A DNA stretch of 64,000 nucleotides, taken from the NCBI GenBank assembly GCA_937877605.1, contig CALFJA010000076.1:1-64000 (forward strand). The letters run 5' to 3'. The notes below the pieces were generated by a model. The model was given only the letters and a program-made list of their open reading frames with translations. It made no database searches and was not told where the DNA came from. Below, in pieces: positions 41,103 through 50,742 of this stretch (the first letter of the stretch is position 1; every line of letters begins with the position of its first letter). The position numbers were made by a program, and so were the translations under genes. This DNA comes from an uncultured Prevotellaceae bacterium (GTDB taxonomy: Bacteria; Bacteroidota; Bacteroidia; Bacteroidales; Bacteroidaceae).

Positions 41103-41705
41103 ATGTTCAGTGGTATCGTAGAAGAAATGGCACGAGTTGTCAGCATCCGTCACGAAGGGGGCAATGTCCACTTTGTACTTACCTGTTCGTTCGTCGGCGA
41201 GCTCTCCATTGACCAGAGCATTGCCCACAACGGCGTCTGCCTGACGGTCGTCAGCATAGAGAACGGCACCTATACCGTAACCGCCATGAAAGAGACATTG
41301 CTCCGCAGCAACCTCGGACAGCTCAAGGTCGGCGACAAGGTGAATGTGGAACGCTCCATGAAAATGAACGGCCGGCTGGACGGACACATCGTGCAGGGAC
41401 ATGTGGACCAAACCGCCCGATGCATCGGTATGCGCGATGCGGAAGGCAGTACCTATTTTACCTTTGAATATGCGTGCGACCGCGAGATGGCACGCCGAGG
41501 CTATTTCACTGTCGACAAAGGCAGCGTCACCGTCAACGGCGTTTCGCTCACAGTATGCGAACCAACCGACAACACCTTTACCGTGGCCATCATACCCTAC
41601 ACTCGGGAGGTGACCAACTTCTGCGACATGGCCGTCGGCACCGTCGTCAACATCGAGTTCGACATCCTCGGCAAGTATATCGCGCGCCTGAACGAATTTA
41701 AATAA
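41103..41705 (+). CDS. ribE: Riboflavin synthase alpha chain
   Basis: The 200-residue enzyme converts two 6,7-dimethyl-8-ribityllumazines to riboflavin and a pyrimidine. The canonical N-terminus MFSGIVEE is present and two lumazine-binding repeats are visible, the first with HNGVCLTVVS and GHIVQGHVDQ, the second with VTVNGVSLTV. Length is typical. It is not clustered with other rib genes here, and a classical FMN riboswitch is not apparent in the leader. A terminator follows. Confidence 0.95.
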   Translation: MFSGIVEEMARVVSIRHEGGNVHFVLTCSFVGELSIDQSIAHNGVCLTVVSIENGTYTVTAMKETLLRSNLGQLKVGDKVNVERSMKMNGRLDGHIVQGHVDQTARCIGMRDAEGSTYFTFEYACDREMARRGYFTVDKGSVTVNGVSLTVCEPTDNTFTVAIIPYTREVTNFCDMAVGTVVNIEFDILGKYIARLNEFK

Positions 41706-41738
41706 ACATCCAAACGCACACATCCGAAACACATAACC

Positions 41739-41770
41739 ATCGCCATTTCCACTTCGTAATGGCGATTTTT
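41739..41770 (+). terminator. ribE: Intrinsic terminator of ribE
   Basis: Arms ATCGCCATT (41739-41747) and AATGGCGAT (41758-41766) are followed by TTTT. Confidence 0.8.
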
Positions 41771-41894
41771 CTTTGCCGTCCGGCGGTAAGAGAATAAACT
41801 TTTTCCCAGTTCATTCGTCTAAACAAACAGGAAACGCCCACAAGAAGCTTCTGGGCAACACCATCACACCGAGGAAGCAGAAAAACAACAACCT

Positions 41895-41927
41895 TTTGTT
41901 TCTTTGGCACTTTTATTTGTAACTTTG
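41895..41927 (+). promoter_or_regulatory. Promoter of the efflux operon
   Basis: TTTG (41895-41898) and TAACTTTG (41920-41927), spaced 21 nt, lie 21 nt before the ATG at 41949. This promoter likely drives the four efflux genes. Confidence 0.65.
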
Positions 41928-41948
41928 CACCAAAATAGCAAGAAAAGT

Positions 41949-43292
41949 ATGAATGTCAAAGCAAAAACCCTCACACTGTTGCTTGTCCTCTGCTGCTGTG
42001 CATCCGAAGGCATGGCCAGGCAGTGGTCACTGAAAGAATGCATCGACTACGCACTGCAAAATAATATCGCCCTACAGAAGACCCGCCTGCAGCAACTCAG
42101 TGCGCAGGAAGACCTCCTGCAAAGCCAGGCCGCCCTCCTGCCGTCGCTCAACTTCGTTACATCCCACAACCTGACCTACCGCCCCTTTGCCGAAAGCGGC
42201 ATGTCGACGGTGGCCAACGGCTATGTGCAGAATTCCGTCGACAAGGTCTATTACAACGGCACTTACGGCGTCAACGCCAACTGGACCGTCTGGAACGGCG
42301 GACAGAACCACAACCAAGTGAAGCTGAACAAACTCGCAACGATGCAGGCCCAGTTGGATTCTGCAACAACGGCGAACAGCATCCAGGAACAGATTGCCAA
42401 CCTCTATGTCCAGATTCTCTACTCTGCTGAGGCCATCAAGGTGAACAAGGAAAGTCTGAAAACCTCGCAGCAGAACGAGGAAAGGGGACAGGTCATGTAT
42501 AATGTAGGCTCCATGAGCCGTGCCGATCTGGCGCAACTGACCGCCCAGCGGGCACAAGACGAGTATGCCATCGTGGAGTCTGAGAGTGCCCTTCGCAACT
42601 ACAAGCGGCAACTGAAGGAACTGCTACAACTCACAAACGAGGAAGACTTCGATGTGCTCATACCCGAGACCACCGACCAGATGGCGCTGGAGGAAATACC
42701 TTTGCTCAACAATGTCTACGCCGCCGCTCTCAACCACAGGCCTGAAATCCGCAATGCCCAGCTCGGAATAGAGAGCAGCGACCTCAACATCAAGATTGCA
42801 AAGGCATCCCGTCTGCCCTCCGTCGGACTCAGTGCAACCGCCGGAACCAACACCACTTCCATGAGCGACAACGCATGGGGAAAGCAGCTCAAGACCAACT
42901 TCGACATGGCTGCGGGCGTATCGGTAAGCATTCCCATCTTCGACAACCGGCAGGCAAAGACCGCCATCAACAAAGCCCAACTGCAGAAGGAAAGCTATCT
43001 GCTCGACCTCAAGGACCAGCAGACTTCGCTCTACTCCACCATTGAGAACTATTGGCTACAGGCTGTGACCAACCAAAGCAAGTTCATAGCCGCCCAGGCC
43101 AGTACAAAAAGCGCGCAGGAGAGCTACAACCTGCTGAGCGAACAGTTCCGTATGGGATTGAAGAACATCATAGAACTCATGAATGGCAAGGACAACCTGC
43201 TGCAGGCACAGCAGTCTGAGCTCCAGAGCAAGTACCTCACCATCCTCAACATCAACATGCTCCGCTTCTACCAGACCGGAGAACTGAAATGA
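41949..43292 (+). CDS. TolC-family outer-membrane efflux protein
   Basis: The 447-residue protein has a signal peptide (cleavage near EGMA) and two OEP repeats, each starting near the family's LKECIDYALQNNIALQ and NNVYAAALNHRPEIRNAQLG motifs, with long helical hairpins between strands. It forms the outer-membrane duct of a tripartite exporter. It is the first gene of an operon with an adaptor, an ABC ATPase and a MacB-type permease. Confidence 0.92.
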   Translation: MNVKAKTLTLLLVLCCCASEGMARQWSLKECIDYALQNNIALQKTRLQQLSAQEDLLQSQAALLPSLNFVTSHNLTYRPFAESGMSTVANGYVQNSVDKVYYNGTYGVNANWTVWNGGQNHNQVKLNKLATMQAQLDSATTANSIQEQIANLYVQILYSAEAIKVNKESLKTSQQNEERGQVMYNVGSMSRADLAQLTAQRAQDEYAIVESESALRNYKRQLKELLQLTNEEDFDVLIPETTDQMALEEIPLLNNVYAAALNHRPEIRNAQLGIESSDLNIKIAKASRLPSVGLSATAGTNTTSMSDNAWGKQLKTNFDMAAGVSVSIPIFDNRQAKTAINKAQLQKESYLLDLKDQQTSLYSTIENYWLQAVTNQSKFIAAQASTKSAQESYNLLSEQFRMGLKNIIELMNGKDNLLQAQQSELQSKYLTILNINMLRFYQTGELK

Positions 43293-43323
43293 ATACGACA
43301 ATAAACAAAACAAAAATAGCATC

Positions 43324-44511
43324 ATGAAGAAATTGAACAAACGCTGGTACATTGGCATTGCCGTGGCCGTCATTGCCCTGCTTGTGCTACTGTTGGGTGG
43401 CAAGAAGAAAAAAAGCGAGGTAACCTTCACCACCGAAAAGGCCACCATCACTACCATCCAGAACAGCATCACCGCCACGGGCACCATCGAACCCGTCACC
43501 TCCGTCACCGTAGGTACACAGGTGTCGGGCATCGTCAGCAAGTTGTATGTCGACTACAACAGTGTCGTCCGCCGCGGACAAGTCATCGCCGAGCTCGACA
43601 AGACCAACCTGATGAGCCAGCTCAACACCGCCAAGGCCAACCTGTCGAGCGTGCAGAGTTCGCTCAACTACCAGGCAGCCAACTTCAAGCGCTACCAGGC
43701 ACTCTACGAAAAGGGACTTGTCAGTGCCAACGAATACGAGACGGCACAGCTCAGCTACCGTCAGGCAAAGGAACAGGTGGCCTCTGCTCGCGAAGAAGTT
43801 CAGCGTGCACAGACCAACCTTGGCTATGCAACCATCACCTCACCTATTGACGGAATCGTGCTTTCCAAGTCGGTGGAGGAAGGACAAACCGTGGCTGCCA
43901 GTTTCTCCACCCCCGAACTCTTCAAGATTGCCCAGGACCTGACCAACATGCAGGTGGTGGCCGATATTGACGAGGCTGACATCGGCGGAGTGAAAGAAGG
44001 CCAGCGTGTTTCCTTCACGGTAGACGCTTTTCCCGACGACACATTCGAGGGCGTGGTCAAGCAGGTGCGCCAGGAGGCAACCACAGAGAGCAATGTAGTC
44101 ACCTACGAAGTGATTATCTCGGCGCCCAACAACGACCTGAAACTAAAGCCGGGTCTTACCGCCAATGTCACCATCTTCACCCTCGAAAAGAGCAATGTGC
44201 TGGCAATACCCTCCAAGGCACTGCGCTTCTCACCTAACGAAGCCATCCTGAAAAAGGATGAGCGCATTGAAGACTGTGAGACAAAGGACAAGGTCTGGAC
44301 CCGCGAAGGCAAGGTGTTCAAGGCCTACAAGGTGGAAACGGGCATCACCAACGGCGTTCTTACTGAAATTGTAGGCGGACTGAAGGAAGGCACCGAGGTG
44401 CTGACCGACTTCAATATGGAAAACAGCGGCAACGAGGATGCTGCCGGCCAGAACAGCAACCCCTTCATGCCCAAACCGCGGAACAACAAGAAAGAACAGA
44501 ACAAAAAGTAG
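43324..44511 (+). CDS. MacA-type periplasmic adaptor (membrane fusion protein)
   Basis: The 395-residue protein has one N-terminal membrane anchor (WYIGIAVAVIALLVLLLGG), a lipoyl-like domain (GTIEPVTSVTVGTQVSGIVS), a helical hairpin, the second lipoyl half (TSPIDGIVLSKSVEEGQTV), a beta-barrel and a C-terminal proximal domain. It should bridge the inner-membrane ABC pump and the TolC-like duct. It lies 31 nt after the TolC gene and 6 nt before the ATPase gene. Confidence 0.92.
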   Translation: MKKLNKRWYIGIAVAVIALLVLLLGGKKKKSEVTFTTEKATITTIQNSITATGTIEPVTSVTVGTQVSGIVSKLYVDYNSVVRRGQVIAELDKTNLMSQLNTAKANLSSVQSSLNYQAANFKRYQALYEKGLVSANEYETAQLSYRQAKEQVASAREEVQRAQTNLGYATITSPIDGIVLSKSVEEGQTVAASFSTPELFKIAQDLTNMQVVADIDEADIGGVKEGQRVSFTVDAFPDDTFEGVVKQVRQEATTESNVVTYEVIISAPNNDLKLKPGLTANVTIFTLEKSNVLAIPSKALRFSPNEAILKKDERIEDCETKDKVWTREGKVFKAYKVETGITNGVLTEIVGGLKEGTEVLTDFNMENSGNEDAAGQNSNPFMPKPRNNKKEQNKK

Positions 44512-44517
44512 CATTCA

Positions 44518-45318
44518 ATGAACGGCACACAGCAAACAGCCATACAGAAGCCCCAGCCTTTCAATGCCGAGGGCAAGCGGGTCGTGATTGAACTGCAAAA
44601 TGTAAAGCGCTATTTCCAGGTGGGCAGCGAGACAGTCAAGGCCCTGCGTGGCGTAAGTTTCAAAATCTACGAAGGAGAGTTCGTCACCATTCAGGGCACA
44701 TCCGGCTCGGGAAAGTCCACCCTGCTCAACCAGTTGGGTTGTCTCGACACGCCTACCAGCGGCGAGTACTTCCTCGACGGCACTCCCGTCCGCAATATGT
44801 CGAAGAACCAGCGGGCCCATCTCCGCAACCGGAAAATCGGCTTTGTATTCCAGAACTACAACCTGCTGGCCAAGACCACGGCCGTGGAGAATGTGGAACT
44901 CCCCCTGATGTACAACAGCGACTATTCGGCAAGCGATCGCCGCAAGGCCGCCATCAAGGCTTTGGAGGCCGTGGGCCTGGGCGACCGCCTCATGCACAAG
45001 TCCAACCAGATGTCCGGCGGACAGATGCAACGCGTGGCGATAGCCCGTGCCTTGGTCAATGAACCCGCCGTGCTGCTGGCCGACGAGGCTACGGGTAACC
45101 TCGACACACGCACCTCGTTCGAGATGCTGGTGCTCTTCCAGGAACTCTACATGCAGGGGCATACCATCATCTTCGTGACCCACAACCCCGAGATTGCCGA
45201 ATATTCCAGCCGCAACATCAACCTGCGCGACGGCAAGATACGCGAAGACACCGTCAACAACAACATCAAATCGGCAGCCGAGGCACTCGCTGCGCTGCCT
45301 CAGCCACAAGACGACTAA
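44518..45318 (+). CDS. MacB/LolD-type ABC transporter ATP-binding protein
   Basis: The 266-residue ATPase has Walker [11 protein letters not shown]-loop FQNYNLL, signature [15 protein letters not shown] and Walker [13 protein letters not shown]. It belongs to the group that pairs with FtsX-type permeases. Unlike E. coli MacB, the ATPase and permease are separate chains here. It should energise extrusion of a peptide, antibiotic or lipid-like substrate; the actual substrate is unknown. Confidence 0.93.
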   Translation: MNGTQQTAIQKPQPFNAEGKRVVIELQNVKRYFQVGSETVKALRGVSFKIYEGEFVTIQGTSGSGKSTLLNQLGCLDTPTSGEYFLDGTPVRNMSKNQRAHLRNRKIGFVFQNYNLLAKTTAVENVELPLMYNSDYSASDRRKAAIKALEAVGLGDRLMHKSNQMSGGQMQRVAIARALVNEPAVLLADEATGNLDTRTSFEMLVLFQELYMQGHTIIFVTHNPEIAEYSSRNINLRDGKIREDTVNNNIKSAAEALAALPQPQDD

Positions 45319-45321
45319 GCA

Positions 45322-45452
45322 CCTACCCCCGGCCCTCCCGAAGGGAAGGGAAACTTTATGAGAAAGAACGGGGGAATAAGTATAATTATAAAAAAGGAGA
45401 CCCCATAAAGGTAACAAGACGCCCCTCCCCTCGGGAGGGAATGGGGGTAGGT
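45322..45452. repeat. Imperfect inverted repeat between ABC ATPase and permease genes
   Basis: ACCTACCCCCGGCCCTCCCG (from about 45322) is mirrored by CGGGAGGGAATGGGGGTAGG ending about 45450, with further pairing AAGGGAAGGG against CCCCTCCCCT. About 70 AT-richer bases separate the arms. The right arm ends 3-4 nt before the permease ATG, so an mRNA hairpin would enclose the intercistronic region. Similar C-rich pieces are seen near 41020 and in the loop at about 51436. Confidence 0.7.
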
Positions 45453-45454
45453 AA

Positions 45455-46675
45455 ATGAACATACTCAATCTATTCAAAGTAAGCCTAAAGGCCGTAGCCA
45501 ACAACAAGATGCGCTCCTTTCTGAGCATGCTGGGCATCATCATCGGCGTAGCGGCTGTCATCATCATGATGTCCATCGGCCAGGGTTCGAAAGAGAGCAT
45601 CCGACAGGAACTCTCCACCATGGGCACCAACCTGCTGACCATCCGGCCGGGTGCCGACATGCGAGGAGGTGTCCGCCAGGACCCATCCAGCATGCAGACG
45701 CTGAAGATGGCCGACTATCAGCGCATCATGCAGGAGAAGAAACTCATCACGAAAGTATCGCCAGAGGTCACTGCCAGCGGTCAGGCCATCTATGGGAACA
45801 ACAACACGACCACCACGGTCTACGGTGAGTCGACCGACTACCTGGACATAAAGCAATGGAGCATCGAGGACGGTGAATGCTTCACCGAGGAGGATATAAA
45901 GAAAGCCGCCAAGGTTGTCGTTGTGGGAAAAACCATCGTCGACGAACTGTTCGGCGAAGGTGTCGATCCCATCGGCAAGACAATCCGCTTCAAAGCCATC
46001 CCCATGCGCATCGTCGGTGTGCTGAAATCAAAGGGCTACAACAGCTGGGGGATGGACCAGGACAATGTCATGATAGCCCCCTACACCACGGTGATGAAGC
46101 GCATCGCCGCCCAGACCTTCTTCTCGTCCATCAACTGTTCGGCCGTCACCGAGGAACTTTCCGACGATGCCATTGAGGAACTCACCGCACTGCTGCGCGA
46201 CAACCACAAGTTGAAGGACGATGCCGACGACGACTTTACCATCCGCTCGCAGGCCGAAATGATGGAAACCATGTCGTCGACCATGGACACCGTGACATTG
46301 ATTCTGGTAGTGGCAGCAGCGTTCTCCCTGCTTGTTGCGGGCATTGGCATCATGAACATCATGCTCGTAAGCGTGACAGAACGCACCAAGGAGATTGGCC
46401 TTCGCATGGCGGTAGGTGCCACGGGGGCGGTCATCTCGCTGCAGTTTCTCATCGAGTCGGTGCTTATCTCCGTCACGGGTGGACTGCTGGGCATCCTCTT
46501 CGGTGTGGGTGTCAGCGAACTGGTGGTGAAGAACATGGGCATGCCTGCCAGCGTTCCAGCCTGGTCGGTCTATGTTTCCTTCCTCGTCTGCGCCTTCATC
46601 GGCATTCTCTTCGGATACATACCGGCGCAGAAAGCCGCCAACATGGATCCCATCGAGGCCATAAGATACGAATAG
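45455..46675 (+). CDS. MacB-type ABC permease
   Basis: The 406-residue permease has an N-terminal membrane helix (SFLSMLGIIIGVAAVIIMM), a large periplasmic MacB core domain and three C-terminal helices of the FtsX domain (VTERTKEIGLRMAVGATGA motif before the second). It completes the tripartite exporter. It starts 136 nt after the ATPase gene, beyond the inverted repeat, which could attenuate its expression (inference). Confidence 0.93.
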   Translation: MNILNLFKVSLKAVANNKMRSFLSMLGIIIGVAAVIIMMSIGQGSKESIRQELSTMGTNLLTIRPGADMRGGVRQDPSSMQTLKMADYQRIMQEKKLITKVSPEVTASGQAIYGNNNTTTTVYGESTDYLDIKQWSIEDGECFTEEDIKKAAKVVVVGKTIVDELFGEGVDPIGKTIRFKAIPMRIVGVLKSKGYNSWGMDQDNVMIAPYTTVMKRIAAQTFFSSINCSAVTEELSDDAIEELTALLRDNHKLKDDADDDFTIRSQAEMMETMSSTMDTVTLILVVAAAFSLLVAGIGIMNIMLVSVTERTKEIGLRMAVGATGAVISLQFLIESVLISVTGGLLGILFGVGVSELVVKNMGMPASVPAWSVYVSFLVCAFIGILFGYIPAQKAANMDPIEAIRYE

Positions 46676-46722
46676 ACGCTTACAAACAGTCCGTCCTGAA
46701 CCATAGGGGGACTGAAAGAATT

Positions 46723-46752
46723 AGCCTCAGACGCAATGTCCGGGGCTTTTTT
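46723..46752 (+). terminator. Probable terminator of the efflux operon
   Basis: AGCCTCAGAC (46723-46732) and GTCCGGGGCT (46738-46747) pair with one mismatch and one wobble, followed by TTTTTT. Confidence 0.6.
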
Positions 46753-46764
46753 GATGCCATTTTT

Positions 46765-47145
46765 TGTCAAGATTATTTACTGCACACTACTGAAGGAGAT
46801 GAAGAAAACGGCCATTTTTTGCAACAAAACGGACATCCGGAAGGAAATATAGCCAATTTTACAACAACCTATAATTGACAGGAAACCAATAAGTTACAAG
46901 AATTTGTTCAATAAAATAATTTCTTCTGTTCTTCAAAAGGGGCTCAAACAGAACGCAAGTGAGGCTCTGTTGCATGACGAACGGATGGCTTTCAACGAAC
47001 GAAACAAGCCAAACAGAAATGCAACTGAGCCCCGGTTGAAGAAGGGAAGCCTTGACGGGACACAATAATTGGGTGGAAAACAGATGGAAAACGCATAAGA
47101 AGCGACGGAAAAGGCCATTGCACACTTTTCCTTTTTGTAAGAATC
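46765..47145. repeat. Larger intergenic element containing palindrome copy F
   Basis: The left end TGTCAAGAT plus TTACTGCACACT (ending 46788) and the right end TTGCACACTTTT (47118-47129) followed by TGTAA match the element at 20719-21125, while most of the interior has diverged. Inside lies palindrome copy F (46934-47042: AAAAGGGGCTCAAACAG, GTGAGGCTCTG, CTGAGCCCCGG). No gene is seen in the 489 bp from 46676 to 47164. Confidence 0.6.
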
Positions 47146-47164
47146 TTTTACGAAAAATGCGTTT

Positions 47165-47827
47165 TCACTCCCCTGTCTGACAGCCCTGCAGGAGTTGCAT
47201 GGGATTGGATATGAAGGTGGTAGCGCCATTTGCCAGCAGGGTCGTGCGGTCGCGGAATCCCCACAGCACGCTGACACAGGGCAGTCCGCTGTTGCGGGCC
47301 GTCTGCAGGTCTACATCGCTGTCGCCTATGTAGACAGCCGAGGATTTGTCGGCATGAAGCTCCAGGAGCACTTTCTCCACCATGTCGGGAGCCGGTTTGC
47401 AGCGCACACCTTCATGTTCGCCGACGGCAATGTCGACCACACCGGGGAAAAAACGGCCGCAGAGTTCCTGCGTGGCAGGCAGGAACTTGTTGCTGACCAC
47501 CGCCGTCTGCCTGCCTTCACGCTTCAGGGCAGCCAACAGTTCGAGTACGCCCGGATAGGGAGCAGTATGGTCTTCGCCGTGTTCCAGATAGTGCTGTTTG
47601 AACAAACGGAAGACCTCTCCAAACCTCGGGTTGTCCGCTCCATCGGGAACGGCACGCTCGATAAGGCGCCGCACCCCGTTGCCCACAAACTGCCGGATTT
47701 CCTCCAGGCTCCGTTCGGGCAACTGTACCTGCCGCAAGGCATGGTTGGTGCTGAGATACAAATCCTCCAGCGTGTCTAACAGCGTCCCGTCAAGGTCGAA
47801 TATATAAGTGCGGTATTGCTTCATCAT
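47165..47827 (-). CDS. HAD-family phosphatase (phosphoglycolate phosphatase-like)
   Basis: The 220-residue cytoplasmic enzyme has the HAD nucleophile motif YIFDLDGTLLDT at residue 8, the cap region, a Thr/Ser motif VVSNK, the Lys in RCKPAPDMV and the metal motif YIGDSDVDLQTA. Overall it resembles Gph, which clears 2-phosphoglycolate, but related enzymes act on other small phosphates. Two adjacent ATGs (47827 and 47824) are possible starts. A TATCTTCG box lies immediately upstream. It is divergent from mltG. Confidence 0.88.
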   Translation of the reverse strand: MMKQYRTYIFDLDGTLLDTLEDLYLSTNHALRQVQLPERSLEEIRQFVGNGVRRLIERAVPDGADNPRFGEVFRLFKQHYLEHGEDHTAPYPGVLELLAALKREGRQTAVVSNKFLPATQELCGRFFPGVVDIAVGEHEGVRCKPAPDMVEKVLLELHADKSSAVYIGDSDVDLQTARNSGLPCVSVLWGFRDRTTLLANGATTFISNPMQLLQGCQTGE

Positions 47828-47916
47828 GGGTGCGAAGATATGAAAAAAAAGAAAGACTTTCTTTTTACTCCATCCGTTTTTTCGTACTTTTGCCCGAGAA
47901 TTCAAGCAAAAACGGA

Positions 47917-48951
47917 ATGAACCTACCCAAACTTTCCAATACAATTAAATACAAGATACCTTTCCTCTTTTGTATTCTCTTGGTAGCAGGGCTGTGCTAC
48001 GGCTTCTTCTTCGGCGACCTCTCGCGCAGGCAGGAGACCGTCTATCTCTATGTAGATGCCGACGACAATGTGGACTCCATCATCCACAAGCTGCGCCCCA
48101 TCGCCCATAAAGTGCCTTGGAACGGGTTCAGCACCCTTGCCCGCCACAGCCATCTGCGCCACAACACTCATCCGGGACGCTATGCCGTGGAACCCGACAT
48201 GGGGGCGCTCACACTCTTCCGGCACATACGGAGCGGCCTGCAAGAGCCCATAAAACTCACCATCCCCACCGTCAGGACCACCGACCGGCTGGCCGGCGCG
48301 CTCAGCAAGAAACTCATGCTCGACTCGCTCACCATCGCCGAAGCCCTGACCAATCCAGACACCTGCCGGAACTACGGACTGGACACCCTGAACATTATCG
48401 GTATGTTCCTGCCCTTCACCTACGAAGTCTACTGGACCGTCGACATGCATCAGCTGCTGCGACGCATGCAACACGAGAGCAATACATTCTGGAACAAGGC
48501 CCGGCAGGACAAGGCTGCCGCGCTCGGGCTCACCAGAGAGCAGGTAATCACCCTTGCCAGCATCGTCGACGAGGAAACAAACGCCACAAAGGAGAAAGCA
48601 CGCATCGCCGGTCTCTACTATAACCGCCTGCAACGCAACATCCCACTACAGGCCGACCCCACCGTGAAATACGCCATGGGCAATTTCCAACTCCGCCGCA
48701 TCTACAACTCCATGCTGCGCACCGACAGCCCGTACAACACCTACATGTACCGCGGACTGCCTCCAGGCCCGATACGCATACCGACCACCGAGGCCGTCGA
48801 CGCCGTACTGGACATGGAGCGCCACAACTATCTCTACATGTGTGCGAGCCCTGAATTTGACGGCACACACCGCTTCGCAGAGAACTTTGCAGAACATCAG
48901 CGCAACGCACAGCAATACGCCAAGGCTCTCAACCAACGCGGCATCAAATAA
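47917..48951 (+). CDS. mltG: Endolytic transglycosylase MltG
   Basis: The 344-residue inner-membrane protein has one N-terminal membrane helix (IPFLFCILLVAGLCYGFFFG), a LysM-like part and the YceG catalytic domain with LASIVDEETN (catalytic Glu), ADPTVKYAMG, SPYNTYMYRGLPPGPI and the closing HRFAENFAEH. It cleaves nascent peptidoglycan strands and so limits their length. The ATG at 47917 follows a TACTTTTG box at 47885-47892. Confidence 0.93.
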   Translation: MNLPKLSNTIKYKIPFLFCILLVAGLCYGFFFGDLSRRQETVYLYVDADDNVDSIIHKLRPIAHKVPWNGFSTLARHSHLRHNTHPGRYAVEPDMGALTLFRHIRSGLQEPIKLTIPTVRTTDRLAGALSKKLMLDSLTIAEALTNPDTCRNYGLDTLNIIGMFLPFTYEVYWTVDMHQLLRRMQHESNTFWNKARQDKAAALGLTREQVITLASIVDEETNATKEKARIAGLYYNRLQRNIPLQADPTVKYAMGNFQLRRIYNSMLRTDSPYNTYMYRGLPPGPIRIPTTEAVDAVLDMERHNYLYMCASPEFDGTHRFAENFAEHQRNAQQYAKALNQRGIK

Positions 48952-49014
48952 GAAGAGGACTTGGAGAAACAGATATTTTTGCGTAATTTCGCCACACAAT
49001 CAAACGATATAACT

Positions 49015-50730
49015 ATGACTACTAATGAAATACCAACAGGTGAACAAAAGAAAAGCTTGAGTTTTGTAGAACAACTCGTTGCCGAAGACCTTGCAGAAGG
49101 CAAGAACGGCGGACGCATACAGACGCGCTTCCCGCCAGAACCCAACGGATTCCTCCACATCGGCCACGCCAAGGCCATCCTCATGGACTTCAATGTAGCC
49201 GAGGATTTCGGCGGAGTATGCAACCTGCGACTCGACGATACCAACCCGACAAAGGAGAACGACGAGTATGTACAGAACATACTGAACGACATCCAGTGGC
49301 TCGGGTGCAAGTGGGGAAATGTCTATTATGCTTCCGACTATTTCCAGCAACTGTGGGACTTTGCCATCTGGCTGATTGAGAACGGTCACGCCTATGTCGA
49401 CGAACAGACCAGCGAACAGATTGCACAGCAAAAAGGAACACCCACCGAACCTGGACAGGAATCGCCCTACCGTAACCGCCCCGCAGAGGAAAGCCTCCGA
49501 CTGTTTCGCCAAATGAACACACCCGAAGCCGTGGAAGGCTCCATGGTGCTGCGCGCAAAACTCGACATGGCCAACCCGAACATGCACTTCCGCGACCCCA
49601 TCATCTACCGCATCATACATACCCCACACCACCGGACAGGCACTAAATGGCATGCCTATCCCATGTACGACTTCGCACACGGGCAAAGCGACTATTTCGA
49701 AGGGGTCACACACTCCATCTGCACCTTGGAATTCGTGCCGCATAGACCACTCTACGACAAGTTCATCGACCTGCTCAAGGAGATGCGCGGAGAGACTGAC
49801 AACCTGCACGACAACCGCCCGCGGCAGATAGAATTTAACCGACTGAACCTGACCTACACCATGATGTCGAAACGCAAACTGCTGGCACTGGTACAGGAAA
49901 ACTTCGTCAGCGGATGGGACGACCCACGCATGCCCACCGTCAGTGGTATGCGCCGCAGGGGATACTCACCCGAAAGCATACGGAAATTCATCGACTCAAT
50001 TGGCTACACCAAGTTCGATGCACTCAACGATATGGCCTTGCTCGAGGCCGCCGTACGCGAGGACCTCAACCAAAGGGCCACACGCGTTTCGGCTGTGATC
50101 AATCCCGTGAAACTGGTCATCACCAACTACCCCGAAGGACAGACAGAGGAAATGGTAGCCGTGAACAATCCCGAGAATGAGGCAGAGGGCACACACACCA
50201 TTACTTTCAGCCGTAATCTCTGGATTGAGCGCGAAGACTTCATGGAAGAAGCACCCAAGAAATTCTTCCGGATGTCGATTGGCAAGGAAGTACGCCTGAA
50301 AAACGCCTACATCGTCAAGTGCACCGGATGCACAAAAGACGCCGAAGGAAACATCGTGGAAATACAAGCCGAATACGACCCAACGAGCAAGAGTGGCATG
50401 CAAGGCGCCAACCGCAAGGTAAAGGGAACCCTGCACTGGGTCTCGGCCGACCACTGTAAGAAAGCAGAAGTACGCATCTACGACCGACTCTTCAATGTGG
50501 AGAATCCGTCGGCCGACGAACGCGACTTCCGCGAACTGCTCAACACCAACTCGCTCACCGTGCTCAACGAATGCTATGTTGAGGAGCTTGCCGCAAAAAT
50601 GAAGCCAGGGCAATATCTCCAGTTCCAGCGCATCGGCTATTTCATGGCAGACATCAACAGCACCGAAAACCAACTCGTGTTCAACAAAACAGTCGGGCTC
50701 AAAGACAACTGGGCAAAACAGCGACAATAA
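49015..50730 (+). CDS. glnS: Glutaminyl-tRNA synthetase
   Basis: The 571-residue class I enzyme charges tRNA-Gln. It shows the HIGH motif in GFLHIGHAKA near residue 46, the KMSKS equivalent MMSKRK near 283, and the C-terminal anticodon-binding beta-barrels. The length fits bacterial GlnRS. Its presence implies direct Gln-tRNA charging rather than only the amidotransferase route. The ATG at 49015 lies 35 nt after a TATTTTTG box; the longer frame starts before that box and is excluded. mltG ends 63 nt upstream. Confidence 0.96.
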   Translation: MTTNEIPTGEQKKSLSFVEQLVAEDLAEGKNGGRIQTRFPPEPNGFLHIGHAKAILMDFNVAEDFGGVCNLRLDDTNPTKENDEYVQNILNDIQWLGCKWGNVYYASDYFQQLWDFAIWLIENGHAYVDEQTSEQIAQQKGTPTEPGQESPYRNRPAEESLRLFRQMNTPEAVEGSMVLRAKLDMANPNMHFRDPIIYRIIHTPHHRTGTKWHAYPMYDFAHGQSDYFEGVTHSICTLEFVPHRPLYDKFIDLLKEMRGETDNLHDNRPRQIEFNRLNLTYTMMSKRKLLALVQENFVSGWDDPRMPTVSGMRRRGYSPESIRKFIDSIGYTKFDALNDMALLEAAVREDLNQRATRVSAVINPVKLVITNYPEGQTEEMVAVNNPENEAEGTHTITFSRNLWIEREDFMEEAPKKFFRMSIGKEVRLKNAYIVKCTGCTKDAEGNIVEIQAEYDPTSKSGMQGANRKVKGTLHWVSADHCKKAEVRIYDRLFNVENPSADERDFRELLNTNSLTVLNECYVEELAAKMKPGQYLQFQRIGYFMADINSTENQLVFNKTVGLKDNWAKQRQ

Positions 50731-50742
50731 TCTCCACAAACA

